Shown: positions 18,417 through 27,603, counted from the stretch's first letter. The stretch is DNA of 64,000 nt from Chryseobacterium aquifrigidense (GCF_006716485.1 NZ_VFPD01000001.1:711806-775805); one strand, 5' to 3'. Numbers and translations: made by a program. Notes: generated from the sequence alone by a model not told the origin.

Positions 18417-18662
18417 ATGCCCAATACAACAATAGAAAGATATCTTAATTATAGAAACGTACAGGTTTCGGGAACCTGATCAAAACTGAAAGATACTGAT
18501 GATGCGCACAGCAGTACAGTTCTGAAAAAACCGGACGTTAACAGCTTTTCCCAGGCATTAACGGACCTTATGGGAACTCCCGCAATGCAGCTCCTCCTGC
18601 AGCGATGGGATGAACACCAAAAAACAAATCGAAGGAATAGAGAGGAAGATATTCCTGAATAA
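18417..18662 (+). pseudogene. Small ORF interrupted by an in-frame TGA (uncertain)
   Basis: Nine bases after the receptor stop, an ATG opens MPNTTIERYLNYRNVQVSGT, then TGA at 18477-18479, after which the same frame stays open for 60 codons (SKLKDTDDAHSSTVL... to IPE) and stops at 18660-18662. The second part has protein-like composition, with an amphipathic stretch QALTDLMGTPAMQLLLQRWD. It may be a small gene broken by one nonsense change, or chance. The rest of 18408-18715 shows no other feature beyond serving as the leader of the next gene. Confidence 0.35.
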
Positions 18663-18715
18663 AAAACTGATCTGGTATAAAAATAACACAACCGGATTTA
18701 TTAAAAATTATAACA

Positions 18716-20008
18716 ATGAAAAGACTAACTCTAATTGCAGTGGCAGCATTATCTCTTACAGCTTGTCAAAACGATCAACTGGCAGATTCATCTTCTCCAT
18801 TCGAAATGAAATCTACTTCTGCTGAGTACCTTACAGCTTCTGCTCTTCCGGTAACTACCGTAAGTGGTGCTATTACTTCAAATACTACATGGAGTGGAGT
18901 AGTTGAATTAGATGGAATTGTAACGGTAAAAAATGGTGCTACATTAACAATTCAGCCTGGAACATTCATTAAAGCCAAACCAAGCACAAACAATACAGCT
19001 ACAGGAGTTTTGGTAATTTCTAAAACAGGAAAAATCAACGCAGCGGGTACAGAAGCTCAGCCGATCATTTTCACCAGCTACAAATTGTTAGACGGAAACG
19101 AAGATACAACAGCGGCTCCTGGAGACTTCGGTGGTGTTGTTATATTAGGAGATGCGCCTACAAACACTCCTTTCACAAAAACAATTGAAGGATTATCCGG
19201 TTCTGATTTCTATTACGGAGGTACCAATGCTTCTCATAACGGGGGAACATTGAAATATGTACGTATCGAGTTTGCGGGATACGATCTTTTAGCTCCGAAT
19301 TCAGGTAATGAAATCAACGGTCTTACGTTAGGAGGAGTAGGAAACGGAACTACTTTGGATCATATTCAGGTTTCTTTCGGAAAAGATGACTCTTTTGAAT
19401 TCTTCGGAGGTACTGTAAACGCTTCAAACCTTGTTTCTTTTGCTGCAGATGATGATAACTTCGACTTCGATAACGGATATACAGGAACCATTACTTGCGC
19501 ATTAGCTTTGGCAGATTACAACTCTACACACAGTCTTAGCGGAGCAAGCCCTGATTCTAACGGTATCGAGCTTGATAACAACGCAGAAGGTTCTTCTACA
19601 ACATTGTTGACTCATCCGGTGATCAACAACCTTACGATTGTTGGTTCTAAAAACTCTACTAAAGGTGCTTTGTATGAAAACGGTATCCACATCAGAAGAC
19701 ACGGAAGATTAACATTAAATAACGCTGTAGTTACAGGATATCCTGTAGGAATCAAAGTGGAAGGGACAGGTTCTGAACTTTCTTCGGCTTCAGCATACAG
19801 CACAATTCAGGTTCACGGATTTACGACTTCAGTTACGGGTACAGGTACAGCAGGAATCCCTGCAGCTAACCTGGCGACTGGTACTCCTGCATCGCTTTGG
19901 GGTATGAGCCAGCCTTTCTTCAACGAAGGTGGTTGGAATGTATCTCCAAGAAACTGTGGAAACTTCCAGGGACTTTGGACAAAATACAATTTCTCAATTG
20001 TAGAATAA
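18716..20008 (+). CDS. Surface lipoprotein with right-handed beta-helix fold
   Basis: 430 residues with a lipobox (LTAC, Cys17) and a mature part rich in short beta segments: TVKNGATLTIQPGTFIKAK, GKINAAGTEAQPIIFTS, LTLGGVGNGTTLDHIQVSFG, LTLNNAVVTGYPVGI, the pattern of a parallel beta-helix. Two DDD/DNFDFDNG segments could bind metal. Proteins of this type often sit beside TonB receptors in Bacteroidota; the precise substrate is unknown. It follows the signalling receptor by about 300 bases and is likely its surface partner, comparable in role to a SusD-like binding lipoprotein though unrelated in fold. Confidence 0.7.
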   Translation: MKRLTLIAVAALSLTACQNDQLADSSSPFEMKSTSAEYLTASALPVTTVSGAITSNTTWSGVVELDGIVTVKNGATLTIQPGTFIKAKPSTNNTATGVLVISKTGKINAAGTEAQPIIFTSYKLLDGNEDTTAAPGDFGGVVILGDAPTNTPFTKTIEGLSGSDFYYGGTNASHNGGTLKYVRIEFAGYDLLAPNSGNEINGLTLGGVGNGTTLDHIQVSFGKDDSFEFFGGTVNASNLVSFAADDDNFDFDNGYTGTITCALALADYNSTHSLSGASPDSNGIELDNNAEGSSTTLLTHPVINNLTIVGSKNSTKGALYENGIHIRRHGRLTLNNAVVTGYPVGIKVEGTGSELSSASAYSTIQVHGFTTSVTGTGTAGIPAANLATGTPASLWGMSQPFFNEGGWNVSPRNCGNFQGLWTKYNFSIVE

Positions 20009-20083
20009 TAAAAAACTTTAAAAAGCAGGGAACAGCTTATGCTGATTCCTTGCTTTTACTTCAAAATTTTAATCATCAGTATT

Positions 20084-21007
20084 ATGAAAAAAATAATTTT
20101 ATCATCTGTTCTGTTTTTATCTCACCTGGCTGCAGCACAGTCTCTGGTATGGGGAAATTCTTTTGATACTCCTGCCGATCTGCAGGGATGGACCTTTCAT
20201 GACCTTAACAGCAATGGCAATGGATGGATACAAGGAGAGAACATCTATCACAACGGAACTGCTTTAGCCTATGGAACTGCCGGCGTTCTACGCCATTCTA
20301 TAAGTTTGGTTCCAAGTGGAAGTGCTACTGGATTTGCTACCGAAAATGACTGGATTATTTCTCCTCAGATTGATCTTACCAATACTGCAGGAACCGTTAC
20401 GCTGGCCGCCTATATCGGGAGACAGAGATCTACTCATACGATTGTTGCCAGAGAGCTTTTTATCTATGTAAGCACACCGCAGAAAGAAGTTCCTACGTTG
20501 TCGGACTTTCAGGCGATGACAGTAGATGCAGAGGGAAATGATGTTCAGAGTATGTATAAAATACAGGTAGGTGATTCAGCCAATCCTTTTCCGGCTGATC
20601 TTACCCAGTTTGTAGAATCCCTTGTTGATCTTTCTGCTTTTGCCGGGAAAAAGATCTATATCGGAATGTGGTCAAACAGAAAAACAAGTGGAAATAATGT
20701 CCAGAACATTAATATTGATGAAATAGGAATTTACGCTACTTCATTTTTGGGAACTAAGGATGTAAAAAACAACAAAATTATAACACAAATAGCAGAAAAT
20801 CCGGTAAGAGAATCTTTACAGCTGCAGCTTAACCCGGCTTTGAAAGAAAATACAACTATGGTCAATATTTACAATGCGGCAGGACAAAAAGTACTTACCG
20901 CCCAATATTCTAAAGCGATCAACACAGCAGGTCTTACATCCGGATCTTATATTGCAGAAATTACAGATGGAAAGACTACGGAAAGGCTGAAGTTTATTAA
21001 AAAATAA
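20084..21007 (+). CDS. T9SS-exported choice-of-anchor J (adhesin-like) protein
   Basis: The open frame begins at 20039, but the ATG at 20084 (MKKIILSSVLFLSHLAAAQ) gives a proper signal peptide and 307 residues. The body is a jelly-roll domain of the cleaved-adhesin/choice-of-anchor J type: FDTPADLQGWTFHDLNSNG, ENDWIISPQIDL, IGMWSNRKT, NINIDEIGI. The C-terminal 75 residues form a T9SS type A sorting domain (ENPVRESLQLQL to RLKFIKK). It is exported to the cell surface or medium. It is followed by a strong terminator-like hairpin at 21122-21155. Confidence 0.85.
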   Translation: MKKIILSSVLFLSHLAAAQSLVWGNSFDTPADLQGWTFHDLNSNGNGWIQGENIYHNGTALAYGTAGVLRHSISLVPSGSATGFATENDWIISPQIDLTNTAGTVTLAAYIGRQRSTHTIVARELFIYVSTPQKEVPTLSDFQAMTVDAEGNDVQSMYKIQVGDSANPFPADLTQFVESLVDLSAFAGKKIYIGMWSNRKTSGNNVQNINIDEIGIYATSFLGTKDVKNNKIITQIAENPVRESLQLQLNPALKENTTMVNIYNAAGQKVLTAQYSKAINTAGLTSGSYIAEITDGKTTERLKFIKK

Positions 21008-21121
21008 TCATTCTATCCCCTTAGAATCTGATTTTAGAAACACCATGAAATTTTAATATAAAAGAATGGATACTCTTTGAAAGGCTATCCAGATATATCC
21101 AACTAGTTTTTTTATAATTAT

Positions 21122-21155
21122 ATATTGCCCGGCTCATGGGCCGGGCAATATTTTT
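21122..21155 (+). terminator. Strong hairpin with T-run, 30 bases before the next gene
   Basis: ATATTGCCCGGC (21122-21133), 6-base loop, GCCGGGCAATAT (21140-21151): a perfect 12-bp stem followed by a T-run. Textbook intrinsic terminator, or an attenuator for the downstream lipoprotein/protease pair. Confidence 0.85.
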
Positions 21156-21184
21156 AAGTTTTTACAAGAAATAATTGAAGAAAG

Positions 21185-21928
21185 ATGAATAAAATCTTCG
21201 CATTACTACTGTTTTTTACTGTACTTTTCTCATGTACAGACAACAATACGATGGAGCTGTATGATACTGTACAGAAACCCGGAGAAGTTAATATCAAAGG
21301 ATTTTCCAAACCTGATGTACTTCAGTTGAGGTTTAACGGACAACCTGTATCTATTGATGGAAAAACGTCTTACACCAATAAAATAGAAACCCAGCTTCAG
21401 TTTGTTCTGGATCAGGGAGAAATCAATAAATTGTCTGTCTACAATAATGAAACAGGCGCTGAAATTGCAAAATACAATATTACATATGACAATATAAATG
21501 ATTATAAAAACCTGTATTTCTTTAATCTTCCCGGAATTTATCTGCAGACCTATGCGGTAAAACCCCAGGTGAATCTCGGGAAGGTAGGTTTTGAATTTAT
21601 TTTTCCCAATCTTGGCGAATTTTCCGGAACCCCACTGAAAGATGTGAAAGGTGTTCTGAAAAGAGAAAATGGAGTAGTGCTTGCTGAGTTCGATACCATT
21701 GGAAAAGATAATTTTACGACAGTGAAAATCTATAGTTTCTTCAGCTCAACAGCTCCTGTATATCTCGAATTATACAAGCCGGGAACTACAGAGCCTTATG
21801 CAGGAACTAAGATGATTCAGGTGAAACTAAAACAGCACACGGGAGCTAATATGATTGTCCTTCAGGAAAAAATGGAAAACGGAGAATGGGTGGTAAAAGG
21901 AGATATTGATGTATCAGAATATCTGTAA
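21185..21928 (+). CDS. Hypothetical lipoprotein
   Basis: 247 residues with a clear lipobox (LFSC, Cys16). The mature protein is beta-rich with the segment VNIKGFSKPDVLQLRFNGQP and no catalytic motif that I recognise. It may contain Ig-like domains. It ends 6 bases before the S41 protease start, so the two are translationally close and probably act together at the envelope. Function unknown. Confidence 0.75.
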   Translation: MNKIFALLLFFTVLFSCTDNNTMELYDTVQKPGEVNIKGFSKPDVLQLRFNGQPVSIDGKTSYTNKIETQLQFVLDQGEINKLSVYNNETGAEIAKYNITYDNINDYKNLYFFNLPGIYLQTYAVKPQVNLGKVGFEFIFPNLGEFSGTPLKDVKGVLKRENGVVLAEFDTIGKDNFTTVKIYSFFSSTAPVYLELYKPGTTEPYAGTKMIQVKLKQHTGANMIVLQEKMENGEWVVKGDIDVSEYL

Positions 21929-21934
21929 TTACGT

Positions 21935-23275
21935 ATGAAAATCTTTTTAAAACTTCAGTGTATTGCTATCGCAGTCTTTCTTATTTCGTGTACGAATAAT
22001 AATGACGAAAATGCACCCGTCTTTCCGGAAGGAAGTACAGAAAGTGTAAATCTATGGGTTCAGGACAGCATGAAACGCTATTATTACTGGGCAGATGAGA
22101 TGCCTGCAAAGCCGGATTATCAGCTTCCTGTAAAAGATTTTTTCCAAAGTCTGCTATCTTCCAAAGATCGGTTTTCTTTCATGGTAAATACTGAAGATTC
22201 TTCTTCGTATCCACGCTCTATAAGGAATATGTACGGTTTTGATTATACCATTGTTAAACTGGCCAATAATGAGGTAGTTACTGTGGTTAAACTGGTGCTT
22301 CAAAATTCTCCGGCTTTCAATGCAGGGCTGGAAAGAGGAATGATCATTACCAAAGTGAATGGAAAAGCAATGACCGCTGCTAATGCCGAAGCAATGGCTT
22401 CATCTATTAAAGATCAGACCGTTGTAGAACTTACCGTTGGAAAGTGGCAAAACGGTGGCATTACAGATGAAAAAAATATTACCGTTTACTATGGTTTCTC
22501 TTTTGAACAGCCAGTTTTAAGCAAAATCTTTGAAAAAAACGGTAAAAAAGTGGGCTATCTGTACATCTATGATTTTCCTGACGGAATGACACAGACCTTG
22601 TACCAAAAGTTTGGGGAATTCAAAATGGCCGGAGTACAGGAACTGATTCTCGATCTTCGTTATAATTATGGAGGTTCGGTGTCTTCAGCTGCGGCACTGT
22701 GTTCATTGATTCCTTCAGGATTATCATCCGGTTCACCATTCATTATTTTTAAAGGAAATAAAAATGGAGGTGAAGTAAAAAGAACTTTTGCCCAGCAAAT
22801 TGCTTATGATCCCAAAGCGCTGGACTTTACAACGTTGCGTACTAATGCATTGGGATTACAGAAAGTATTTATTCTCACATCGAACAGTACAGCTTCTGCA
22901 GCTGAAATTGTGGTGAACAATCTGAAACCGTATATGCAGGTGATTCAAATGGGAGATACCACACTGGGGAAAGATATGGCAGGATTTGTAGTGGAAGATA
23001 AACGTAAACCCAGAAAAATTTCGTGGCAGATTCATCCGGTTATTTATAAAGTATTTAATGCCAGCGGAGCCGGAGAATACAGCAGTGGAATTTCACCGCA
23101 GATCATTGTTAATGAATATGCAGAGTTTCCCTTATTACCTTTGGGGGATCCTAATGAAACCCTTATTTATTCTGCTCTTAACGGAGGTTATTTCAAATCG
23201 GCAGGGTACGAAAAGAATGGAAAAGTTAAGATTGTATATCAGAGTGATGTGCCCCCGGTGATGATGGAAAAATAA
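21935..23275 (+). CDS. S41-family (C-terminal processing-like) peptidase, lipoprotein
   Basis: 446 residues with a lipobox (LISC, about Cys19). A PDZ-like region lies at about 100-170 (NSPAFNAGLERGMIITKVNGKAM) and the S41 catalytic domain at about 190-400. The nucleophile is expected at Ser321 in NSTASAAE, and the general-base Lys at about 346 in GDTTLGKDMAG. It is anchored to the envelope and would cut an envelope or surface protein, possibly the anti-sigma factor or one of the exported proteins of this locus; that target is inference. It is the last gene of the block. Confidence 0.88.
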   Translation: MKIFLKLQCIAIAVFLISCTNNNDENAPVFPEGSTESVNLWVQDSMKRYYYWADEMPAKPDYQLPVKDFFQSLLSSKDRFSFMVNTEDSSSYPRSIRNMYGFDYTIVKLANNEVVTVVKLVLQNSPAFNAGLERGMIITKVNGKAMTAANAEAMASSIKDQTVVELTVGKWQNGGITDEKNITVYYGFSFEQPVLSKIFEKNGKKVGYLYIYDFPDGMTQTLYQKFGEFKMAGVQELILDLRYNYGGSVSSAAALCSLIPSGLSSGSPFIIFKGNKNGGEVKRTFAQQIAYDPKALDFTTLRTNALGLQKVFILTSNSTASAAEIVVNNLKPYMQVIQMGDTTLGKDMAGFVVEDKRKPRKISWQIHPVIYKVFNASGAGEYSSGISPQIIVNEYAEFPLLPLGDPNETLIYSALNGGYFKSAGYEKNGKVKIVYQSDVPPVMMEK

Positions 23276-23320
23276 TTTGAATGAAAAAGACAAAGAAAGA
23301 AAATGAATGTCAATATTTTA

Positions 23321-23434
23321 AACCATTAAGAAGCTTGAAGAAATAAAGTACAGTTAAGGACCAATCATTCTGATTTTAATTTAATGCGAAGCTTATCTTC
23401 ATCATCTTAGCACCTTAATACCGTCTTAATGGTT
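23321..23434. repeat. Inverted-repeat intergenic element
   Basis: AACCATTAAG (23321-23330) and CTTAATGGTT (23425-23434) are perfect inverted copies bounding about 114 bases. CTTAATGGTT occurs again at 27618-27627, preceded in both places by ACCTTA, so this is probably a dispersed repeat. Apart from this, 23276-23549 holds nothing recognisable. Confidence 0.45.
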
Positions 23435-23549
23435 CAGGAAAAAAAAATTAAAAGATTTATTTAATAGTAAAAATAATATATCGAATAGTAAAAGGATAAA
23501 ACCTTTTTGTCCTTTTACTTATTCAGAAACACTATAAAATCATAAAATC

Positions 23550-23819
23550 ATGCAGGGAATAGAACCAAAACTTCACATGAACCTGACCAGCCGTATTGAA
23601 TATTACCGTCTGCTGATAGAAGCTGCGGAAGATCCTGAAAGCCACCCTTCGGAGGTGATGACCCAGATTTCAGAACTGGGGCATCTGTACGAGGAATATT
23701 TGCTTAATAAAAAAAATCTGGAAAACAGCATCAAAAATTACCGTGCCTATCATAACGATCTGAGGAAAAAACTTACATCAAGGCTGCGCGAGCTCAGAAG
23801 GAAGGCAAGACAGAAATAA
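23550..23819 (+). CDS. Small coiled-coil protein of unknown function
   Basis: 89 residues, almost entirely helical and highly charged, ending in a basic tail (LRKKLTSRLRELRRKARQK). No signal peptide, membrane segment or known motif. It is preceded by about 270 bases of repeat-containing DNA and followed 80 bases later by the hydroxylase gene. The regular hydrophobic spacing and the ordinary ATG context argue that it is real. It could bind nucleic acid through the basic end, but nothing proves that. Confidence 0.6.
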   Translation: MQGIEPKLHMNLTSRIEYYRLLIEAAEDPESHPSEVMTQISELGHLYEEYLLNKKNLENSIKNYRAYHNDLRKKLTSRLRELRRKARQK

Positions 23820-23898
23820 GACCCGGAATGTACTTTATCAGTTGATTTTACAGTGAAATTCATACCTTTATAACATCAAGAAGAAAGATGAAGGACTT

Positions 23899-24621
23899 AT
23901 GAATTTTACTCAGGCAGAACTTTCCGGTTATTTACAGATGTTTTGGCAGTTTTCATGGCCGGAATGGATTATATTCAGCCTGATCGCTAATGTTTGTCTA
24001 TATCTGTTTTCTATAGGTTTATATATTTTTATCGAAAAAACTTGCCGAAAAAGTCAGTTGCAGGAAAAAAACCATCCTGTTACCAGATCCGACTTTTATC
24101 TCAGCTTTCTTACCATAGTATGTAACAGCTTTGTTATGCTTTTGGGAGCTTTCTTATGGAAAAACGGATGGATACTGCTTGGACAGACACAATCCGTACT
24201 TGGAATAATAACCGAAGTCGCTGTTTTACTGCTTTTAATGGATCTTCTGATGTATTTCTTCCATTTTACAGCGCATTTACCTTTTCTCTATAAAGTGCTG
24301 CACGGAAAGCACCACGAGCATGTCAGTACCAATTTTTTAAGCCTTTTTGTTCTGCATCCTTTGGAAACCATAGGATTTGGACTGATGCTGCTGGTTTTAC
24401 TCGTAGGATATAACTTTTCTGTAGTTTCTATTTCCATTTATCTTTTGCTGAACCTTATCTGGGGAACCATAGGGCATCTGAACAGGGAATTTTTTCCGGC
24501 TTCTTTTGACCGCTTTTTTGTGGGTACAACCAGGTTTCATAATCAGCATCATTTGGATGAAAGTAAAAATTTCGGTTTCTATACATCTATCTGGGACAGA
24601 ATATTTGGAACCTATAAGTAA
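23899..24621 (+). CDS. Sterol desaturase / fatty acid hydroxylase family membrane protein
   Basis: 240 residues with about four membrane segments and the di-iron histidine clusters of the family: HFTAHLPFLYKVLHGKHHEH (about residues 115-134) and HNQHHLDES near 215. It oxidises a lipid acyl chain or sterol-like substrate in the membrane using O2. The final GFYTSIWDRIFGTYK is the usual C-terminal signature. Convergent with the MarR gene, with 10 bases between the stop codons. Confidence 0.87.
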   Translation: MNFTQAELSGYLQMFWQFSWPEWIIFSLIANVCLYLFSIGLYIFIEKTCRKSQLQEKNHPVTRSDFYLSFLTIVCNSFVMLLGAFLWKNGWILLGQTQSVLGIITEVAVLLLLMDLLMYFFHFTAHLPFLYKVLHGKHHEHVSTNFLSLFVLHPLETIGFGLMLLVLLVGYNFSVVSISIYLLLNLIWGTIGHLNREFFPASFDRFFVGTTRFHNQHHLDESKNFGFYTSIWDRIFGTYK

Positions 24622-24631
24622 GAGCAGGGTA

Positions 24632-25054
24632 TTACAGTTTTATTTCATTCAAAACTTTACACAGCAGATAATTAAAATTTTCCAGTTCTTTAGAACTAAG
24701 GATAGAAGCTGTCTGCCGTGTAATATTCTTACGGAATGTCTCTGAATTTTCTATGATAAATCTTCCCTTATCCGTTACTGAAAGATTGAATTTTCTATGA
24801 TCTGTTTTCTCCTGTTTTCTGATAATAAAATCATGGCTGATCAAAAATTTCAACTGTTTTGAAATGGCTGCCTGGCTGATATTAAATGCAGTAGATATTT
24901 CTCCTCCCGTGGCTGTTCCTTTTCTTAAAATAAATTCAATGATATTATAATGAGCTGCAGTGACTCCGTTAATATCGCCCCGGTTCATGTGTGCCAGAAT
25001 GAGACATTGGAAATCCGTAAATGTGTTAAAAAATTCTTTTTCAATGGGTTTCAT
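24632..25054 (-). CDS. MarR-family transcriptional regulator
   Basis: 140 residues with the winged helix TGGEISTAFNISQAAISKQL (about 60-79) and the wing FIIRKQEKTDHRKFNLSVTDKG, typical of MarR. It is divergent from the UvrA-like gene with 51 bases between starts, which contain a 31-bp near-perfect palindrome. MarR proteins usually release DNA on binding a phenolic or drug-like ligand, so the UvrA-like protein is likely induced by such a compound. Confidence 0.9.
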   Translation of the reverse strand: MKPIEKEFFNTFTDFQCLILAHMNRGDINGVTAAHYNIIEFILRKGTATGGEISTAFNISQAAISKQLKFLISHDFIIRKQEKTDHRKFNLSVTDKGRFIIENSETFRKNITRQTASILSSKELENFNYLLCKVLNEIKL

Positions 25055-25064
25055 TATAAATATA

Positions 25065-25095
25065 CTTAACTTAGTTAATTATTAACAAAGTTAAG
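25065..25095. promoter_or_regulatory. 31-bp palindrome, probable MarR operator
   Basis: CTTAACTTAGTTAAT and ATTAACAAAGTTAAG flank a central T; only two base pairs plus the centre break the symmetry. It lies between the divergent MarR and UvrA-like start codons, 11 bases from each. Confidence 0.75.
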
Positions 25096-25105
25096 CATTT
25101 TAAAT

Positions 25106-27355
25106 ATGGAAAATATAGAAATTACCAATGCCCGGCAAAATAATCTCAAAAATATTTCCATAAAAATTCCAAAGTACAGGATCGTGGTTTTTACGGGAGT
25201 ATCAGGATCCGGAAAATCATCTTTGGTTTTTGAAACCATAGGAGCCGAGGCACAGAGACAGATTAATGAAACCCAGAACAGCTTTATCCGAAACCGTCTG
25301 CAGCATTATGGAGTTCCGGATGTAGATAAAATTGAAAACCTTAATGTTCCTATCATCATCAATCAAAAACGGCTGGGCGGAAATGCCAGATCTACGGTGG
25401 GAACGGCTGCGGATGTGTCTGCTTCCCTGAGACTGCTGTTTTCGAGGATGGGAGAGCCGTTTGTAGGATATTCTAACGTTTTTTCATTTAATCATCCTCA
25501 GGGAATGTGTCCGGAGTGTGAAGGATTAGGATTTGTGCAGACTTTGAACGTGAATACCTTGATTGACCATAACAAATCTTTGCATGAAGGAGCTGTCCGC
25601 TTTCCGACTTTTCAGCCTGGAGGATGGCGCTTAACAAGATATACTTTGTCAGGGTATTTCGATAATGATAAGAAGCTGAAAGATTTCTCCGATAAAGAAT
25701 GGGAAATCCTGTTGTATGCACCGGAGCACAAGCCTAAACATCCTCATAAAGAATGGGGGAAAACGGTAAAATATGAAGGAATTGTTCCAAGAATCGAAAA
25801 AGCATTTCTGAAAAAAGATTCTAAAGAAAACATCACAAGAAAAGATGCTCTGAAGAATATTGTGATCACCAAGACCTGCCCATCATGCAACGGAAAACGG
25901 TTAAATGAAAAAATATTGTCCTGTAAGATCGAAGGTAAAAATATTGCTGATTGTATGGAACTTTCCGTAGATGAACTGCTTGAGTTTATTACTTCACTGG
26001 ATTCAAAGCAATATGAAGTTGTCATCAAAGAGCTTTCCGCAAAACTGCAGAATATCATCACGATCGGACTACAGTATCTGACTCTTGACAGAAGTACCAA
26101 CACGCTTTCCGGAGGAGAGTCTCAGCGTATAAAAATGGTAAGAAGCCTTGGAAACAGTCTGGTAGATCTTTTATATATATTTGATGAACCCAGTATTGGT
26201 CTTCATCCGAAAGATTTGCAGAACATCATCACCATCATCCAGCAGATAAGGGATAAAGGAAACTCTGTTTTAATCGTAGAGCATGATCCGGATCTGATAA
26301 AAATGGCAGACCATATTATTGATATAGGGCCAGGTTCAGGAAGAAATGGAGGAGAAGTGGTCTATGACGGGACATTTAAAAACTTAAAAAAATCGGCTGG
26401 CAAAACAGGTTCTTATTTCGCAAAGAAACCTTCCATCAAACAAAAATTCAGAAAGCCGGATGGTTACCTGAAAATTAAAAATGCGAATAGGTATAATCTT
26501 AAAAATGTGACCGTAAATATTCCGACCGGAGTAATGACCGTTGTAACAGGAGTCGCAGGATCCGGCAAAAGTACTCTGATTAACCGTATTCTGCCGGAAC
26601 TTTATCCGGATGTGACCATTATCGATCAATCTCTGTTTGCTGCGAGTGCCCGTTCCAATTTGCTTACTTATCTGGGAATATCAGATATTGTACGTAAGCT
26701 TTTTGCGCAGTCTAATCATGTTTCTGATAAACTGTTCAGCAGAAACAGTGAAGGAGCCTGTAAAAACTGTAAAGGATTGGGAATAGAAAAGATTGACCTT
26801 GCTTTTATGGATGATATTGAGCAGCCTTGTGAAGTGTGTGGAGGTTCAGGATTTGATCCCGATGTACTGAAATTTACATACCATGGAAAAACAATTGCTG
26901 AAGTGATGAACCTGACGGTTTCTGAAGCCACTGATTTTTTTAAGGATGAATTTGTGCTCAGAAATTTTGATCTGCTGATACAGTTGGGACTGGATTATCT
27001 GACCTTAGGACAAAGGCTGGACAGCTTTTCCGGAGGCGAAAGACAACGCCTGAAACTGACAAGAGAACTGAAAAATACCAATCAGATCATTATTCTTGAT
27101 GAACCCAGTACAGGGCTGCATCCAAGTGATACCCAAAAACTGCTTACATTTTTTAAAGGTCTTGTGGATCAGAATAATACGCTGATTGTTATCGAACACA
27201 ATCTTGATATCATTTCACAAGCAGACTGGATTATTGATATGGGACCCGGCGCAGGGAAATTTGGAGGTAAAGTATTGTTTGAAGGAACTCCGGTGGATCT
27301 GTTAAAAAATAAAAAATCATTCACCGCAGAATTTTTAAGGAAACATGTGCAGTAA
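25106..27355 (+). CDS. Short UvrA-like ABC ATPase (UvrA2/DrrC type)
   Basis: 749 residues against about 940 for housekeeping UvrA. It keeps both ATPase halves: Walker A GVSGSGKSS (about 30-38) and GVAGSGKST (about 481-489), signatures LSGGESQR (about 334) and FSGGERQR (about 640). Four CxxC pairs form zinc modules (CPECEGLGF, CPSCNGKRL, CKNCKGLG, CEVCGGSGF). The missing length suggests loss of the UvrB-binding/insertion regions, as in UvrA2 and DrrC proteins that confer resistance to DNA-intercalating drugs. It is under an adjacent MarR regulator, consistent with drug-induced DNA protection. Confidence 0.87.
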   Translation: MENIEITNARQNNLKNISIKIPKYRIVVFTGVSGSGKSSLVFETIGAEAQRQINETQNSFIRNRLQHYGVPDVDKIENLNVPIIINQKRLGGNARSTVGTAADVSASLRLLFSRMGEPFVGYSNVFSFNHPQGMCPECEGLGFVQTLNVNTLIDHNKSLHEGAVRFPTFQPGGWRLTRYTLSGYFDNDKKLKDFSDKEWEILLYAPEHKPKHPHKEWGKTVKYEGIVPRIEKAFLKKDSKENITRKDALKNIVITKTCPSCNGKRLNEKILSCKIEGKNIADCMELSVDELLEFITSLDSKQYEVVIKELSAKLQNIITIGLQYLTLDRSTNTLSGGESQRIKMVRSLGNSLVDLLYIFDEPSIGLHPKDLQNIITIIQQIRDKGNSVLIVEHDPDLIKMADHIIDIGPGSGRNGGEVVYDGTFKNLKKSAGKTGSYFAKKPSIKQKFRKPDGYLKIKNANRYNLKNVTVNIPTGVMTVVTGVAGSGKSTLINRILPELYPDVTIIDQSLFAASARSNLLTYLGISDIVRKLFAQSNHVSDKLFSRNSEGACKNCKGLGIEKIDLAFMDDIEQPCEVCGGSGFDPDVLKFTYHGKTIAEVMNLTVSEATDFFKDEFVLRNFDLLIQLGLDYLTLGQRLDSFSGGERQRLKLTRELKNTNQIIILDEPSTGLHPSDTQKLLTFFKGLVDQNNTLIVIEHNLDIISQADWIIDMGPGAGKFGGKVLFEGTPVDLLKNKKSFTAEFLRKHVQ

Positions 27356-27522
27356 AAATGTAGTGATAGAAACGAAAGTAGAGTCACAAAGCTGCTATGA
27401 ATAACCTTCTGCTTTATGAGCCGATTGAAAATCGACTCTTCTTAGCTTCCTAAAAATAGTACGTAATGCAAAATAACCTTTGCGTTGAAGAATTCTAAAG
27501 TCTTGTTAATTAAGAACAAAAG

Positions 27523-27603
27523 AAGAGCATTAAGTTGAACTCAGCTCATGAGATTGCTTCACCTTTGGTTAGCAATGACAGTGCGGTTCAGCTTAATGCT
27601 CTT
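27523..27603. repeat. Hairpin-forming dispersed repeat
   Basis: Left arm 27523-27540 and right arm 27586-27603 are 18-base inverted repeats with one mismatch. The loop contains GAGATTGCTTC ... GCAATGAC, a motif I recall as a widespread palindromic repeat in bacterial intergenic DNA. The rest of 27356-27637 shows no gene; a CTTAATGGTT element lies at 27618-27627. Confidence 0.55.
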
